A stretch of DNA of 64,000 nucleotides from contig JAAEAF010000127.1 of the NCBI GenBank assembly GCA_011037195.1, positions 123,498-187,497 on the forward strand, given 5' to 3'. Position 1 is the stretch's first letter, and each line of letters starts with the position of its first letter. Position numbers and translations under genes: made by a program. The stretch is from Triatoma infestans (lineage: Eukaryota > Arthropoda > Insecta > Hemiptera > Reduviidae). Shown here one piece after another: positions 1 through 11,018 of the stretch. Below the pieces are notes generated by a model, which saw only the letters and a program-made list of their open reading frames with translations, had not been told where the DNA came from and ran no database searches.

Positions 1-258
1 CTCATCTTAAATTATTGAAACTGAGTATTCACCAGAACCAAAAATCACAAGTAGCTCAAATTTGGTAACCATCGCAACCGCAATAAGATTTCAGTCAAAT
101 TCTATCAGAAGTGTGAATTTACTGAAGGAGTTTTTTGCGATTTTGTTGAAAAATGGCTCCAACGAATTTTTGAAATATTTCATACTACTACAAATAAAGG
201 CCTATCACTTTTATTTGAATCATCTTTCGAGGAAATCGATTATTGTAGAGTTCAGTAA

Positions 259-1072
259 AGCGGCGTTTACACGATCAATAGTATTGACAATACTTTAGAG
301 TATTGACAATAATATTGATCGTGTAAAGTGTTAAAAAAGTATTGATGGTCGGTATTGACAAGAGTATTGATGAAATTCAGATTTTCTATCAATACTGAGA
401 ATTGGAGGGGATATCGACAATATTATTGGTTTAGGGGCGGGGCCAATATTTCCGCTATTAGTCAGTTCAATAGTTTTATCCAACGCTGCAACTTACCGGT
501 AAAAAAAAAGCGATACTATTCTTATAGGTTAGGTTAGGTGCACCAGTTGCATTTGAATGATTGTTATAGAGGTATCTAAGTGTTAAGGCTAATCTTTCCT
601 TAACACTTATGGTTTCTCTCATATTATTTTTTTGTTTTTTCAAAAATGGTTCAACCATCTTCAACAATTCGTTGAAGGTAGGTTCATCCATTCTGAAGTA
701 GTTTATGAAATCAGCAGTGTCGCTGACGCTTATTTCATTTAGAAGCACTAAATGTGAATATTGTTCCCTCTTCTTTAACCATTCCTTCATCCACAGTTTT
801 CGTTTCACTTTACGCTTAGTGCCAAGCGCCAAAATAATGGCTAAGCAAGCTTTATCACGATTATTCATGTTTTATAGGTTAACAAAAAAACAACTAGACT
901 GATGGAGTATAAACACGTAAATACACTCTCCTAGTGGCAGAAAAAGTAACTAGTATTGTCAATAATATTGATCGTGTAAAGTAATGAAATATTGATAGTG
1001 GTTAGTATGAGTATTGATGGAAATATTGTCAATACTGGTATTGACAATAATATTGATCGTGTAAACGCCGCT
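259..1072. mobile_element. PIF/Harbinger DNA transposon, internally deleted, with TIRs and TSD
   Basis: The 814-bp element starts AGCGGCGTTTACACGATC and ends with its reverse complement. It is bounded by the trinucleotide TAA at 256-258 and 1073-1075, the TWA-type duplication expected of PIF/Harbinger. Both ends also hold subterminal copies of TATTGATCGTGTAAA and TATTGACAATA, so each terminus can fold on itself. Inside, on the minus strand, is an N-terminal transposase remnant. With only about 0.8 kb and no full nuclease ORF it would need help in trans to move. It sits inside an older HINE-like repeat. Confidence 0.9.
476..868 (-). pseudogene. Harbinger transposase, N-terminal fragment (HARBI1-like)
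   Basis: A 130-codon reading frame starts at an ATG at 868. Residues about 25-100 resemble the N-terminal part of Harbinger DDE nucleases, with a 'WMKEWLKKREQYSHL' block, a 'FRMDEPTFNELL' block and 'RETISVKERLALTLRYL'. The family protein is usually 350-400 residues with a DDE catalytic domain; here the frame leaves homology after about 110 residues and stops, so the nuclease domain is missing. It lies within the TIR-bounded element at 259-1072, which supports the call. It is a relic, not a working transposase. Confidence 0.85.
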
Positions 1073-1349
1073 TAAGAGGTTTAACCTTCAGCTGTTCCTC
1101 TAAACAGAAATTTTCGTAAAATGTACTGTTCTATCATCTAATATGAAGGTTACGGACAAAATACATCACTCTGACGTACGATTTTTTTGACATATTTTGA
1201 TAAGAGCTGCTGTCAGTGGGCGCTGTCAATCACTTCCTGCAGCGTCATACCAACAAGTACAGCCTACGCTACCTAATTATACATAATTCTATTGGCAATT
1301 AAATATTCAGTAAAAATTAAATAAAATTTTCTATTAGAATTTTAGTAAT

Positions 1350-1463
1350 TGCAGCAATAGAATGTTGTGTGGCTGTTTCACACCAGATATTTACTACGAA
1401 CACTTTTTACTTAATAATTGCAGCAATAGAATGTTGTGTGCGTGTTTCACATCAGATTTTTAC
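1350..1463 (+). repeat. Duplicated 3' terminus of HINE-like repeat
   Basis: A segment of about 47 bp, beginning TTGCAGCAATAGAATG and ending in the GTTTCACACCAGAT-type HINE terminus, occurs at 1350-1396 and again at 1417-1463, an offset of 67 bp. The second copy runs directly through a short T run into the 5' end of the next HINE at 1456, a head-to-tail join. Confidence 0.7.
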
Positions 1464-2342
1464 TTTGTGTTACATAGCAGAAAAAGTATTGCGATCATGC
1501 CAAATTTTCGATATTGAGTTTTCATCGAATTATCCGTTTCGAGGTTCCCTGAGTCCGAAAAAGTGTTTTTGGAAATGGGTCTGTGTGTGTGTGTGTGTTG
1601 TTTTATGATCAGTATAACTCAAAAAGCAATAATCGCAGAAAGTTCTAACTTGATATAGTTTAACTGCTAGCATGGGACCTCAGAATAAGGTTTTGGACAA
1701 AATTCATCAACCGAAAGTACCACTTTACTGAATGGCTTTTTCAGTTTTTTTGCGATTTTTTCTTAAACGGTTCGAGCGATTTTCTTTAAACTTGGTATAT
1801 CAACTACATATATATTACAAATATTATTTGCAATATTTCTCCGGGTGAAATCATTTAAGAGGACTTTGATGGGTGAGGGGGTATGTTTTCCTCTAAAGTG
1901 CTGTCTTAGTTGATTATACAATTCTGTCATCTAATCAATATCAATTAGAAATAAATGGATTGCCAAAATTCTGTGTTTCAAAAAAATGAGTAAATCGGAA
2001 GTGCGTTTTACTGAACAGTTTTCTAGTTTTCGCGATTTTCTCCATAAAAACACCGACGAATTTCATTAAATTTGGTTCACTAACTGCAAATTTAGAGATC
2101 TGTCACTTTTGTTTGGAATTTTTTTCCGAGAAATTCTTTAATGAAATTTTGGGAAACTGTTTAATGAAGTTCTGCTTTCCTCAAGAAAGTCATTTAATTA
2201 AGTTTACATTCTCTCATTGATATAAAACTAAAGACAAACATTCAATAAACAATATAAGTTTGAAGAAAATTTGTCAGTTAAATCTGGTTCAATCTGGTTA
2301 AATCTGGTAAGAGAAAGGTGTGAGTGTTTCACACCAGATTTT
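1456..2342 (+). mobile_element. HINE-like (Helentron-associated) element, near full length
   Basis: One of the most complete copies of the dispersed family. It opens TTTTTACTTT (degenerate 5' subterminal repeat), includes a (GT)n run at about 1581-1598, then two homologous internal modules of about 160 bp, each with a 'TTTAAAC' or 'TTAAAT' phrase followed by a 'TATCACTTTT'-like phrase. It ends near 2342 with GTGTGAGTGTTTCACAC, which can form a hairpin, then CAGATTTTT. No coding capacity is seen. The family assignment rests on terminal architecture, not on any Rep/helicase protein. Confidence 0.65.
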
Positions 2343-3324
2343 TACCATCTCTTACTCTTAGTTTTCATTTAATTTTGTTATGGCTGTTCTATAAAAAGGG
2401 CCACATGGGGTTCGTACATTTCGCTTCGCCATAACAAGTGATAATTATATGTTATACAATATTTGTACTTTAAAATTAAAATGTAATATAAACAAATAAT
2501 ATCAAGGCATCTCAGAGTATGTTCGTATGTAGATAGGTTGTCGCTATCAAGACGGTCAAGTTCACCTACAGTAGATATACATTTCGCTTTTATTTCAAAC
2601 TATTACTGATATTTCTTACAATAAATATATTTCTTTTACAAAATATATGCATATTATTGACAATTACAAGCATGGCCAAAAATGAGGCAAGCCTCTTCGG
2701 GGCATTGGCCATACGTGTAGGAAGTGTTAGTGAGGAGAACAATGTTGTAAACAATGCGTGATCAGTGTACCGCGGACACACTTTCTCCCGGATTTACTGG
2801 CTAACAGTATTGCATGTGTTTGTCTGATAACAGGTAACCACTTCGCAACACCATATCTCTCTTTAATAACACTTGTGGCAATATTTGATGGTATTCAAGT
2901 TAATTCTGCGTGCACCCATCTCATGGATATGAATGCATCTTTTTAATTGTAGTCTTCCTTAAAAAATTAAAATCTGGGAGAAATGCACACGATTTTTTGC
3001 CCCTTACAATTATTACAATTTTAATCCATAATTACATTTTATCAATCGATAATTTTATTTATATGATTTTCTTTAAACCTGAAAGTGCAAGCTTTACTAA
3101 TCGCTTTAGTCCTCCTTACCATTGTAAATAAATGCAAATGATGGGGAGGGAGATTACATTTAATGTCTTCTTTTAGGATTTCGTGGATAAGACTACTTAG
3201 TATACCAGCGGCTCAATTAACCCCCAGCAAAACATGTAATGGTATTTTAAGGTCAATTCACAGATTCGCCCAGAACCCAGTTAAAATGATGCTTTTTCAG
3301 AAAAATATTTTAAATAAAATAATA
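2343..3324. other. Unannotated AT-rich DNA
   Basis: No host exon, RNA gene or element terminus was recognised. The short open frames here lack codon bias, domains or splice context. Confidence 0.5.
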
Positions 3325-3900
3325 GATTTTAACTTGCGATCATGTTACACTTTCTGTAACGAATTTACACTGGAAATGCACATGTTTTGAGGCTCCTTGA
3401 TCCGAAAAAATGGTGGTTTTTAGATACTGGTCTGTGTTTGGTGTGGTGTTAGCATAATTAAAATATGGAAAAATCACAGGAAGTTCAAACTTGATTCGTT
3501 TAAGTTTCACCCCTAGGGTCTGACAATAAGGTTTTGGTCGAAATTGTCAACCGGAAGTACCATTTTATTGAATGGATTTTTCCAGTTTTTTCCAATTTTT
3601 TCGGAAACGGCCAAACGATTTTCTTTAAACTTGAGAGACCAAGTATACATACGAACAGCTACAACTCTTATTTGGAACTTCTTTCCGCAAAAATTCATTT
3701 AAGGAGTTTTAGGCAGGTTGTGGGGTTATGCTTTTGGACAGGTTATAGGGTTATGCTTTGCTTTAAGGTGCTATTTTAAATGATTACACGATTCTATCGT
3801 TTATATAATATAAATAAGAATTTAATTTGTGGCCAAAATTCAGAAATTGGAAGAATATCGGTTGACAGGAAGTTCAACTTCTTCATAAAACCACCGAGTA
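3325..3900 (+). mobile_element. HINE-like element, partial copy
   Basis: Matches the family from 'CGATCATGTTACA' through the 'TTTTGAGGCTCC' and 'GGTTTTGG' phrases to the 'ATCGGTTGACAGGAAGT' phrase near 3855. The 3' hairpin end is missing. No open frame of interest. Confidence 0.6.
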
Positions 3901-3975
3901 TGAGAGAAAAAGACAATTCGCCAAAAATATTTTGTTCGTATTTAAAGAATCCAAACATTTATTTCCTGTGAAAAC

Positions 3976-4160
3976 TCATCTTCCAACATCAACACTTGGT
4001 GATGGTATATCACTAGTTAAACTATAATTTTTATGAAATTCGAACCGAAAAATTCTTACCCTGAAGAAGACAATAAATTTACCGAAACGTCGGTGAAAAT
4101 TTGAAAAAAAATTTTTTTGACCGAACCTCAATATCCTTTTTACAATTGAGACAATTCTTT
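3976..4160 (+). repeat. Foldback family C repeat, one arm
   Basis: Shares with 6300-6535 a 'TATATCAC(A/T)AGTTAAACTATA' phrase, the ribozyme-like module and the trailing '(A/G)ACC(G/T)AA(C/T)CTCAA(C/T)ATC' stretch. Only one arm of the palindrome is evident. Confidence 0.6.
4050..4102 (+). ncRNA. Hammerhead-ribozyme-like motif (family C)
   Basis: Core CTGAAGA at 4061-4067 and GAAA at 4084-4087, followed by CGT and then C, giving a GUC-type site at 4089-4091. Stem I is AAATTCTTACC (4050-4060) against GGTGAAAATTT (4092-4102): 10 of 11 positions pair, one as G-U. Stem III is reduced to the palindrome ACGT. Stem II (4068-4083) is poorly paired in this copy, and one extra A follows the CTGAAGA box. 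Activity is untested and this copy is probably weak because of stem II. Confidence 0.55.
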
Positions 4161-6299
4161 CGAAGACTGGACTGGCTGCAAGTGGCAGAGTGTTGAAAGT
4201 TTGTCATTTGAAGGAGAACCCAAAGGCAAATAGGTTTATATGTGATAAGAAAATCTTGTCTGGCTCTGAATGGACGAACATCATAAATCTCAATCAAATT
4301 ACGCCCTCTTTGTGCTGTTCCTGGAGTCGGTGGACAATCTGCGGGAGCTGTTGGATGCCTCTGCCGCAGATGTGGCCTGAAATTAATTTTAAGAGTTATA
4401 AACGTCTTCATTGAGTTTCAACCAGTCTACGAAGAGTTCAGAGGCAGTTACTAACAGTGATAGAAGGTCTGTCACGCCGCACCAGTCCTATGCCATACTT
4501 TCCATAAACGCTTGATACGTGTCCGAATAACATGCTCCTAATAACTGGACGCCATCACAAAGTGAAGCACGCTTTCATGGATTTGCTGGAACAAAGGGTC
4601 TTTACGAGCTTTGAGGAAGTTTATGCGACGATTCAGTGAGGTATGCCGACATCGTAACCTTCCAGGAAAACAGTGACATTGCTTTTGTTTATTTTTGTTC
4701 GTATCTGATCGATCAGTTACGAAAGTAATGATCCGACTCAAGCGGAGAAGGTCCACGAGGAGACGAGAAAAATCTATAAGAAGGGTATTCCCCACTTCAA
4801 GGAAAAATTCAAAGTTTGGAGACAGGGTCTATAGGGTGCAGGACCTGTGGTTTGGCTTGAGAGGTGTCATCCCAAAGAAGATATCCGACTTTTTGGGCAA
4901 TGTTGGCATCAGCCTGGATGATTTGCTTCCGACTGTGGACTCTTTGAACATAATAACGCTGCATTTTCAGGGTGAAAATGTTTTATATGTTTTGCTGATT
5001 TTACGACATTCTAACATCTGGATTAGCTTCAGTCAACCATGAGGTCCCTGAATTTATTTTGTTTTTTATTATTATATATTTTACTGTAAAACAAACTCGG
5101 TTTAAACATATGTCTGATGATTGATCGGTACGCTGTTTCGATTAGCAACTCAGTATCGTTTAGCAGCCTTGCTTCATTGAAGTATTTCTCTCTACAGCGG
5201 TCGTAACGAACATCAAAACATTTTCCAAAATTTTATATGATCGCTTTTGAAATTTGTAAGAAAAAGGAAGACAAAGTTAGTGAAAGCATTACCGATCTCA
5301 TGAGTAAACACAGAAGACACCATCAAGTAAAATAAAATCCTTGCAAATACCAAAAACACCACAGTATCTGAAGATTGCAGATTACCTTCCAGAGATGTCT
5401 CTTTAAACCTCACATTGCTCAGTGAAGAAACCAATCAGGTGCCAAGTAAGTCCTGAAAGGCATAGCAACATCTCACTAGCATCCCTGTCCAGACCGCAAA
5501 AATTAGCGTTTTAGACTGCCAGCGGCACCCATTGAACTTAACCATTTGGAATAAATGCTGTAAAGCCGTCCTTTAGGTGGATGTGTCAAAAGATATAACT
5601 GCAGCAGATTCGGGACCAATGAAGGGGGATGAGGTGCCTTATTTGGCCAAACTATCCACCTCCTGAAATCCCCGAGGTTCGCATATGACCTAGTCCCCAG
5701 CCCAGAATAATAATCCTTAGAAAAAGATTCCAAACATTTTAGTATCATTTGGAATTGAAAATACATGAGTACTTTTATATCGCAAAACAACTACCGGGAC
5801 AGATCAAATTCCTTTGAAATTGAAGTTAATTACTGAATAAACTATAACTAATATATACATAAGAAAGAAAAAAGTAATAACAAATTCATGTAATGCATGC
5901 CTAATGTTTTTATCTAATAATGATATAATCATTCCAAGGGAACGACCTCAATGACTCGTACCGACTGAGCTGGGGAGACCCCAGGTTGTGCAACTGTTCT
6001 TGTTCTATACATTCTTAAAAGAATGTGTTTGGAAACACGGGGAATACCGTCCCGTTAATACTAGGACGGCCATCGGAAGAAACACTAGTTTGTCAAGAAA
6101 TAATAACAGCTACGTAACGCCATTCGCCTTGGCATACAATCAAACTTCTTCAAATCGATCATTACTATATAAACACGTCACCTCCATATAATCTAAAATT
6201 ATAATTTTACTTCTTTATTAAATGAAAAGTGTATGGCCGTCATTTTTTGTGGAATAAAAAATTTGCCCCCCCCCCCCCACACAAATAAATTTGTTAACG
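4161..6299. other. Unannotated, repeat-poor stretch
   Basis: The + strand open frame at 4695-5042 is Arg-rich with no recognisable domain. A sequence of about 30 bp, 'CGGTCGTAACGAACA(T/C)CAAAACATT', occurs at about 5199 and again near 6531, suggesting the edge of another repeat. No exon or RNA gene was supported. Confidence 0.4.
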
Positions 6300-6535
6300 T
6301 ATGTTGAAAATAGATGTTGAGGTTCGGTCATAAAAACTCTTTTTAAACTTTTACTGACCTTTCGGTAAAACACTTGATGCAGGTATATCACAAGTTAAAC
6401 TATAGTTTTTAAGAAATTCTAACAAGAAATTTTTACCCTGAAGAAGGCAATAAATTTGCCGAAACGGTAAAAATTTAAAAAGAGTTTTTTTATGACCTAA
6501 TCTCAACATCTATTTTTAACATTGAATACAACGGT
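6300..6535. repeat. Foldback family C repeat, both arms
   Basis: The left end reads GTTGAAAATAGATGTTGAGG and the right end ends with a near reverse complement (CTCAACATCTATTTTTAAC). Inner parts (…AAACTCTTTTTAAAC… against …TTTAAAAAGAGTTTTT…) also pair. The right arm carries the ribozyme-like module at 6427-6476; the left arm has a decayed copy around 6345-6380. Confidence 0.75.
6427..6476 (+). ncRNA. Hammerhead-like motif with 11-bp stem I, cleavage site lost
   Basis: Stem I is a perfect AAATTTTTACC (6427-6437) against GGTAAAAATTT (6466-6476). CTGAAGA is at 6438-6444, one extra A follows, stem II pairs GGCAA (6446-6450) with TTGCC (6456-6460), and GAAAC is at 6461-6465. Compared with 4050-4102, the three bases GTC between GAAAC and stem I are missing, so the cleavage site and stem III are gone. 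The fold is intact but it should not self-cleave. Confidence 0.6.
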
Positions 6536-6799
6536 CGTAACGAACACCAAAACATTTGTTAGCGCATTTCATAGGGTTTGCTTGCACTTAATAGTTTAAG
6601 AAAAACTAATTAAGTAAAACTAATAAAAGTTTAAGAAAACTAAAAACCTTCGTCTGAAACAGTTACATAACTTTCCGTTTCAGCGATTCTCGCACTTCTG
6701 ATGGCTCTCAAATTTAATAAATGTTTAGTTCTTTTATTTTCCGCCAGAGGCTGAAATGGCATTCTAGAGGCCTCAGCTGTCCCACACAACTCCTAAAAC

Positions 6800-7060
6800 C
6801 AATTACCACAGAAAAAGTGAAACGGCTATATTTGTGTGGACAGTATTTCTATCGAGTTTAAAGAAAAGAGCAATATTCAAGAAAATCTCGAAAAACTGAA
6901 GAAAAAAACATTCGCACTTCCGGTAGATGGATTTTGCCCGAAATCTTCGTGTCTGATGCGGTGGTTGTATCTAAGCGGTGTACCAAGTTTGAGCTTCCTG
7001 CGACTTTTCGTTTTTTGAGATATTCTGCAAACAAACACATAAACACCATTCGCTAAAAAT
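6800..7060 (-). mobile_element. HINE-like fragment
   Basis: Contains the family phrases 'CACTTCCGGTAGATGG', 'CGTGTCTGATGCGGTGG' and 'TTGAGCTTCCTGCGACTTTT'. The sense of the family lies on the minus strand. Termini are absent. Confidence 0.65.
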
Positions 7061-7074
7061 ATTTCAATTACTGC

Positions 7075-7185
7075 TGTAAGAGCAAGTATTACGATTGTAT
7101 CCAATTTCCTGAAATTTAAGTTTTTACCGGATAAAACATACCTATGTTTTGAAGTTTCTGAATATGGAAAAAAGGTTTTAGGAAA
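7075..7185 (+). mobile_element. HINE-like 5' fragment, opposite orientation
   Basis: Reads 'TGTAAGAGCAAGTATTACG' then 'TTTTTACCGGATAAAAC', the 5' part of the family in the + sense. It faces the fragment at 6800-7060, and the LINE fragment at 7186 adjoins its right side. Confidence 0.5.
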
Positions 7186-8013
7186 AGATCTTTTCGCCGA
7201 CGACTCGGTAATCGTCTCCCAAAATATGCCATCCGATACCTTTAATCCCATTTTCAAACCCTGAAACCCTGCAAAAGAAGAATAAAAGTCAAAGAGCGCA
7301 AATCCAGATACATAGAATTCACTTGAACGGCAAAATACTCCTCCGATATCCCTGAACCACGTTTCTATTTTTTCGGCAGACAAAGTGCGATATCTCGGCT
7401 TCTACCCTGACAAACGCCTTACCTGGCACCCATATACTCGACTTAAGTGAAAAGAACTTAACTTCCAATACCGAATGATAAAAAGACTACTCGACACGCG
7501 ATCAAAATAACTCTTTCGAACAAAAACATACTCTACACATCCCTGCTCGCTCCTATCTGTTCATCGGACTCGAACTGTTCGGATCAACCGTATCCAATCC
7601 TTCTAATAAAAAATCCTTCGCACAATGTTGATGTTAAGTCAGCAACCACATTCTAATCTAAAAAGCCTATTTGTCATCGACCTCGCTAAGTCCCGATATA
7701 TTAAATTTCATTCCCAAATCAATCAATTTCCCATTGCTACAACCAACTAATCCGCAACTTGTCACAGACTTGTCCTACTATCCTTTCCGAAGGCTAAAGC
7801 GCCGATGGCCTCGAGATCACCTGATGGCTTGATAATAAAGGGCATCCTTCGAATTCGCTTCATCGGAGTCTATATACTAACGACTTCAATCTGTCACGTC
7901 CTGTTATTTTTTCTGTTTCGGTTTTGGTTTGTTCTTACTTATTTTTATTGTTTCTGTTAAGTTATCTTATGTCATCTCATTTGCTTCTTGTGTAAACAAT
8001 CTATAAATTTTTT
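7186..8013 (+). pseudogene. Jockey-like LINE, 3' end (RT C-terminus) relic
   Basis: A frameshifted reverse-transcriptase remnant. The catalytic box reads FADD at 7193-7204. After several frame changes come 'KVRYLGFYPDKRLTW' (about 7387-7431), then blocks equivalent to Jockey 'SKLSLxNKxxLY' and 'GLELFGS', and finally 'RRLKRRWPRD' near 7785-7815, typical of the Jockey-clade C-terminus. Downstream C/T-rich sequence to about 8013 fits a 3' UTR, but no clear poly(A) tail remains. The base composition (C-rich coding strand) differs from its surroundings. Clade is inferred from these motifs only. Confidence 0.7.
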
Positions 8014-8935
8014 TTGAATTTTTTCGGTAAAAACTGATTTCTGGGGGATAATTGTGAAGAATCTTTAAGCTAGGTCTGCTCTTTAAACTGGCCTTCAAAA
8101 CTTTGCTGAGACTGACAGATATCGCTTCCATACTATGTGGTTACATTCAGATAAACCTTAAATCCTAAAGAGCCAACCACATAATGTCTACTGTATGTAT
8201 TTAGTTGTGATGCAAAGCCCTATTGAACACCTATTTCCACTGAAACTCCATTTCGATAACTGGACCTCTTATAGTAAGGCAAAGTAATAAACTACTGACT
8301 TTATATTCCCAGATATGCTCATAGTAATTACTCATGCTTTTAGTAATTTTCCTAGCAACATTCAATAGTTCAAAATACGACTCATAAAAAATATTGAATC
8401 AATATAAAATATTTCGTTAAATGAAAATAATAGTTCCTTAAGAGGACGACACTAGGTGATTCGGGCGGTAAACGGAACTGATGGCTGCCTGCCAGATAGG
8501 AGAGGAACTTCTCATTGTTTACAAACATACAGACTGCCAGATGACGTACATTGTGAGGTAACAACTGTGACAGGACTTTCACCGGCCAGCGCACTCAGCG
8601 CCCTCTTCAATGTCAACCTCTAAACCACTTACACCACTCTCTGCTACTTACTGTATACACTAGATTTCATAATTCTCGGTTATTGGTACTGATTAAAATT
8701 AAAAATATCTTGTTGTTAACAGTGTTGATAATCATATTTATTAATAACTAAACGTATTCAAATCACTTTGAAGGTTTAATTTTAAAGGAATCGATAGAAT
8801 GAATCAAGCAATTGATTCAATTCATACAAGGGCCTGATTACTTTACCTTCTCTTTCTGTTTGGAAGTATTGTGGTCGTGTCAAATTTTTGAAATATCTCT
8901 CCATGTTTTAAGGTCCCCTGAATACGAATAAATAT
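8014..8935. other. Unannotated DNA
   Basis: No exon, RNA gene or recognisable element found; low-complexity AT-rich sequence with scattered short frames. Confidence 0.4.
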
Positions 8936-9440
8936 CTGGTGTGAAACACTCACACGACTTTCTCTTACTGCAATATACATAGTTATAATTGACAGCTCTT
9001 TGTATGTGTAGTTAATATACCAAGTTTAAAGAAAATCGTTTGAGCCCTTTTTTTTTTTTGAGAAAATCGCAAAAAACTGGAAAATCCACTCAGTAAAGGT
9101 GATATTTCCGGTTGAGGAATTTTGGCAAGTAAGTTCCTGTTAGGTGCCATGGTGATATCTAAATGGAATGCCAAGTGTGAACGTCCTGCGATTTTCTATT
9201 TTCGAGCTAAGTTGATCACATACATATTGTATATAGTACATTATATATATATATATATTCATCGGAAAAATCCGTTTTGAGGTCCCCTCAGTCTAAAAAA
9301 GTGGTTTTTAGAAAAGGATATATATATATTTTTTTTTTAGACTGAGGGGACCTCAAAACGGATAATTCCGGTTATACTCGATATCGAAAATTTGTCACGT
9401 TCGCAATACTTCCTGTTACTAACATTAAGAGAAAGTAAAA
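8936..9440 (-). mobile_element. HINE-like element, internally deleted
   Basis: It begins on the + strand with ATCTGGTGTGAAACACTCAC (the family 3' end, reverse-complemented) followed by the subterminal ACTTTCTCTTACT at about 8957, and ends near 9440 with AGAGAAAGTAAAAA, the other subterminal repeat. Both termini are present but only half the interior. It contains a (TA)n run at 9242-9258 and the inverted repeat at 9270-9363. Confidence 0.75.
9270..9363. repeat. 31-bp perfect inverted repeat
   Basis: Arms 9270-9300 and 9333-9363 are exact reverse complements (left arm begins ATCCGTTTTGAGGTCCCC), separated by 32 bp that includes a TA run. The arm is a normal internal piece of the HINE-like family, so one arm is an extra inverted copy. 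Confidence 0.9.
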
Positions 9441-10138
9441 ATGTTAAATATTTAATTTAAGAATTTTTAATGTTACTTTAATATTATTAATTAACGTTAT
9501 TTACTCTAATAACGATTTTATTCCCGCTAAATATGTCTAATTGAAAGATGGCAGCACTGAATTGTTTTTATTTTTTTTACTAGCAGAGAGAGAAAGTGCC
9601 GACCAAAATTTAGGAAATCTTAAGGCCTATGATTTACGATGTGCATGCAGGCCTGATTCTGCACCAAACATTGTATTCCTGACCGGAAACTTGGGATTAT
9701 TACAAAAATTATGAGAATATAGATAACAGGGTCCATCAAACAAATGCGATCGGTAAAAATGCAAAACAAAACAATACTTCCATTATTCTAGTTACTTGTT
9801 AAGAGACTATAAACACTGTTTCTTTGATGAGTGCGATCTATCATGAATGAAAACATTCCATAGTTAACTCATTAGATGTATGTAATAATGCATTACAATT
9901 AGTTCAAACTATCACACTGCCACTACTATCAAAGTGATGAACATTATTTTCCGATGATTTAAACGTATTAATTTTTTGTTTTTATTATTTCATTAGAATT
10001 AGAAAATATAAATCCATAAAAGAGGGGAAAACAGGAAATCGGCTGAAGAGGCATGGTGAAATAATAATCACTATTATAGAACTAACAGCCGTAAAATCAT
10101 AGAGATATTATTAGAGCGGTATTATTGGCTGCAAACAA
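9441..10138. other. Unannotated DNA
   Basis: No supported gene or element; AT-rich. Confidence 0.4.
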
Positions 10139-10960
10139 TCTGGTGTGAAACACTCACACGATTTTCTCTCAATACAATTCACATATATAATTTTTATTAA
10201 TTATTTAGTTGTCCTCAATGTTATTTCATTGGGAGAATTTACACTTAATAAAACGACATTATCGAGGCAGAACTCTCTAGATCAATTTTCTCCATTAAAG
10301 TTCCAAGTCTGGAACAAAAGTGATGTGTTTGTGTATTTCTGGTTGGTATAACAAATTAATAAGACCCGATGGTCTCTTTACGGACAAAATGTCAAAAAAC
10401 TGTTCAGTAAAGCCGAACTTTCTTGTAACTCGGAATTTTGGAAATACATTTGATTCTTATGATTATTTTTAATTCACATGGATTTTAGTGTATTATACAG
10501 CTAGTACATGCCCTTTAGAGGATAGCATAACACCAGTTACCCCCGGGAACCCCCTAAGTGAATTTTCTCAGTAAAAATGTTACAATAAAATGCAGAGTAT
10601 ATATAGAGTTTAAAGAAAAATCGTTGGATCCATGATCGTTGGAGAAAATCGCAAAAAAAACCTGAAAAATCCATTGAAATGGCACTGCCTGTAGAGCATT
10701 TTTGATAGATAGCTTCCGATTTTTCGTTTGTGAGCTATGCTGCACACAGCCGCGTATATACAGACCATTTTTTAAAAACCACTTTTCGGATTCATGTGTC
10801 CTTAAAACATGTATTTACAGCGAAAACTTGATATTGAAAATTTGACCTCTTACTAGCAGTATAAATGAAATTTTTGGAGCTTTTCAAGAAAAATCACTTA
10901 AAAAAGAAAGAAAACCCATTCTGTAAAGTGGCATTTCCGGTTGAAAGTTCCAGTGAATGT
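10139..10960 (-). mobile_element. HINE-like element, near full length
   Basis: Starts at TCTGGTGTGAAACACTCACA (3' hairpin end on the minus strand), runs through the 'TGTTCAGTAAAG', 'GAATTTTCTCAGTAAAAATG' and 'AACCACTTTTCGG' phrases, and reaches a family terminus-like 'TTACTAGCAGTATAAA' at about 10853. A second partial copy of the middle module (to 'GGCATTTCCGGTTGAAAG') follows to 10960. Confidence 0.7.
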
Positions 10961-11018
10961 TTGTATTGCTGTGTGCGGTTAGTAGGAGCAAGTTGGCAAT
11001 TGTGGCAAATATTCCAAA

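Larger units (their letters stand above)
1..1160 (+). mobile_element. Degraded HINE-like repeat split by a Harbinger insertion
   Basis: Bases 1-255 and about 1076-1160 match, at low identity, the interior of the dispersed HINE-like repeat seen in better copies at 1456-2342 and 37825-38640 (phrases such as a 'GGCTCCAACGA' segment followed by 'TATCACTTTTATTTGAA'). The two halves are separated by the Harbinger element at 259-1072. The repeat is cut by the window start and neither terminus is visible. Confidence 0.5.

Noticed and set aside
527..538. TTAGG-TTAGG telomere-like repeat
   Set aside because: Only two units, within a Harbinger element; chance is sufficient.
4695..5042. 115-codon Arg-rich frame
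   Set aside because: No domain, no splice support, and neighbouring sequence has repeat-like features.
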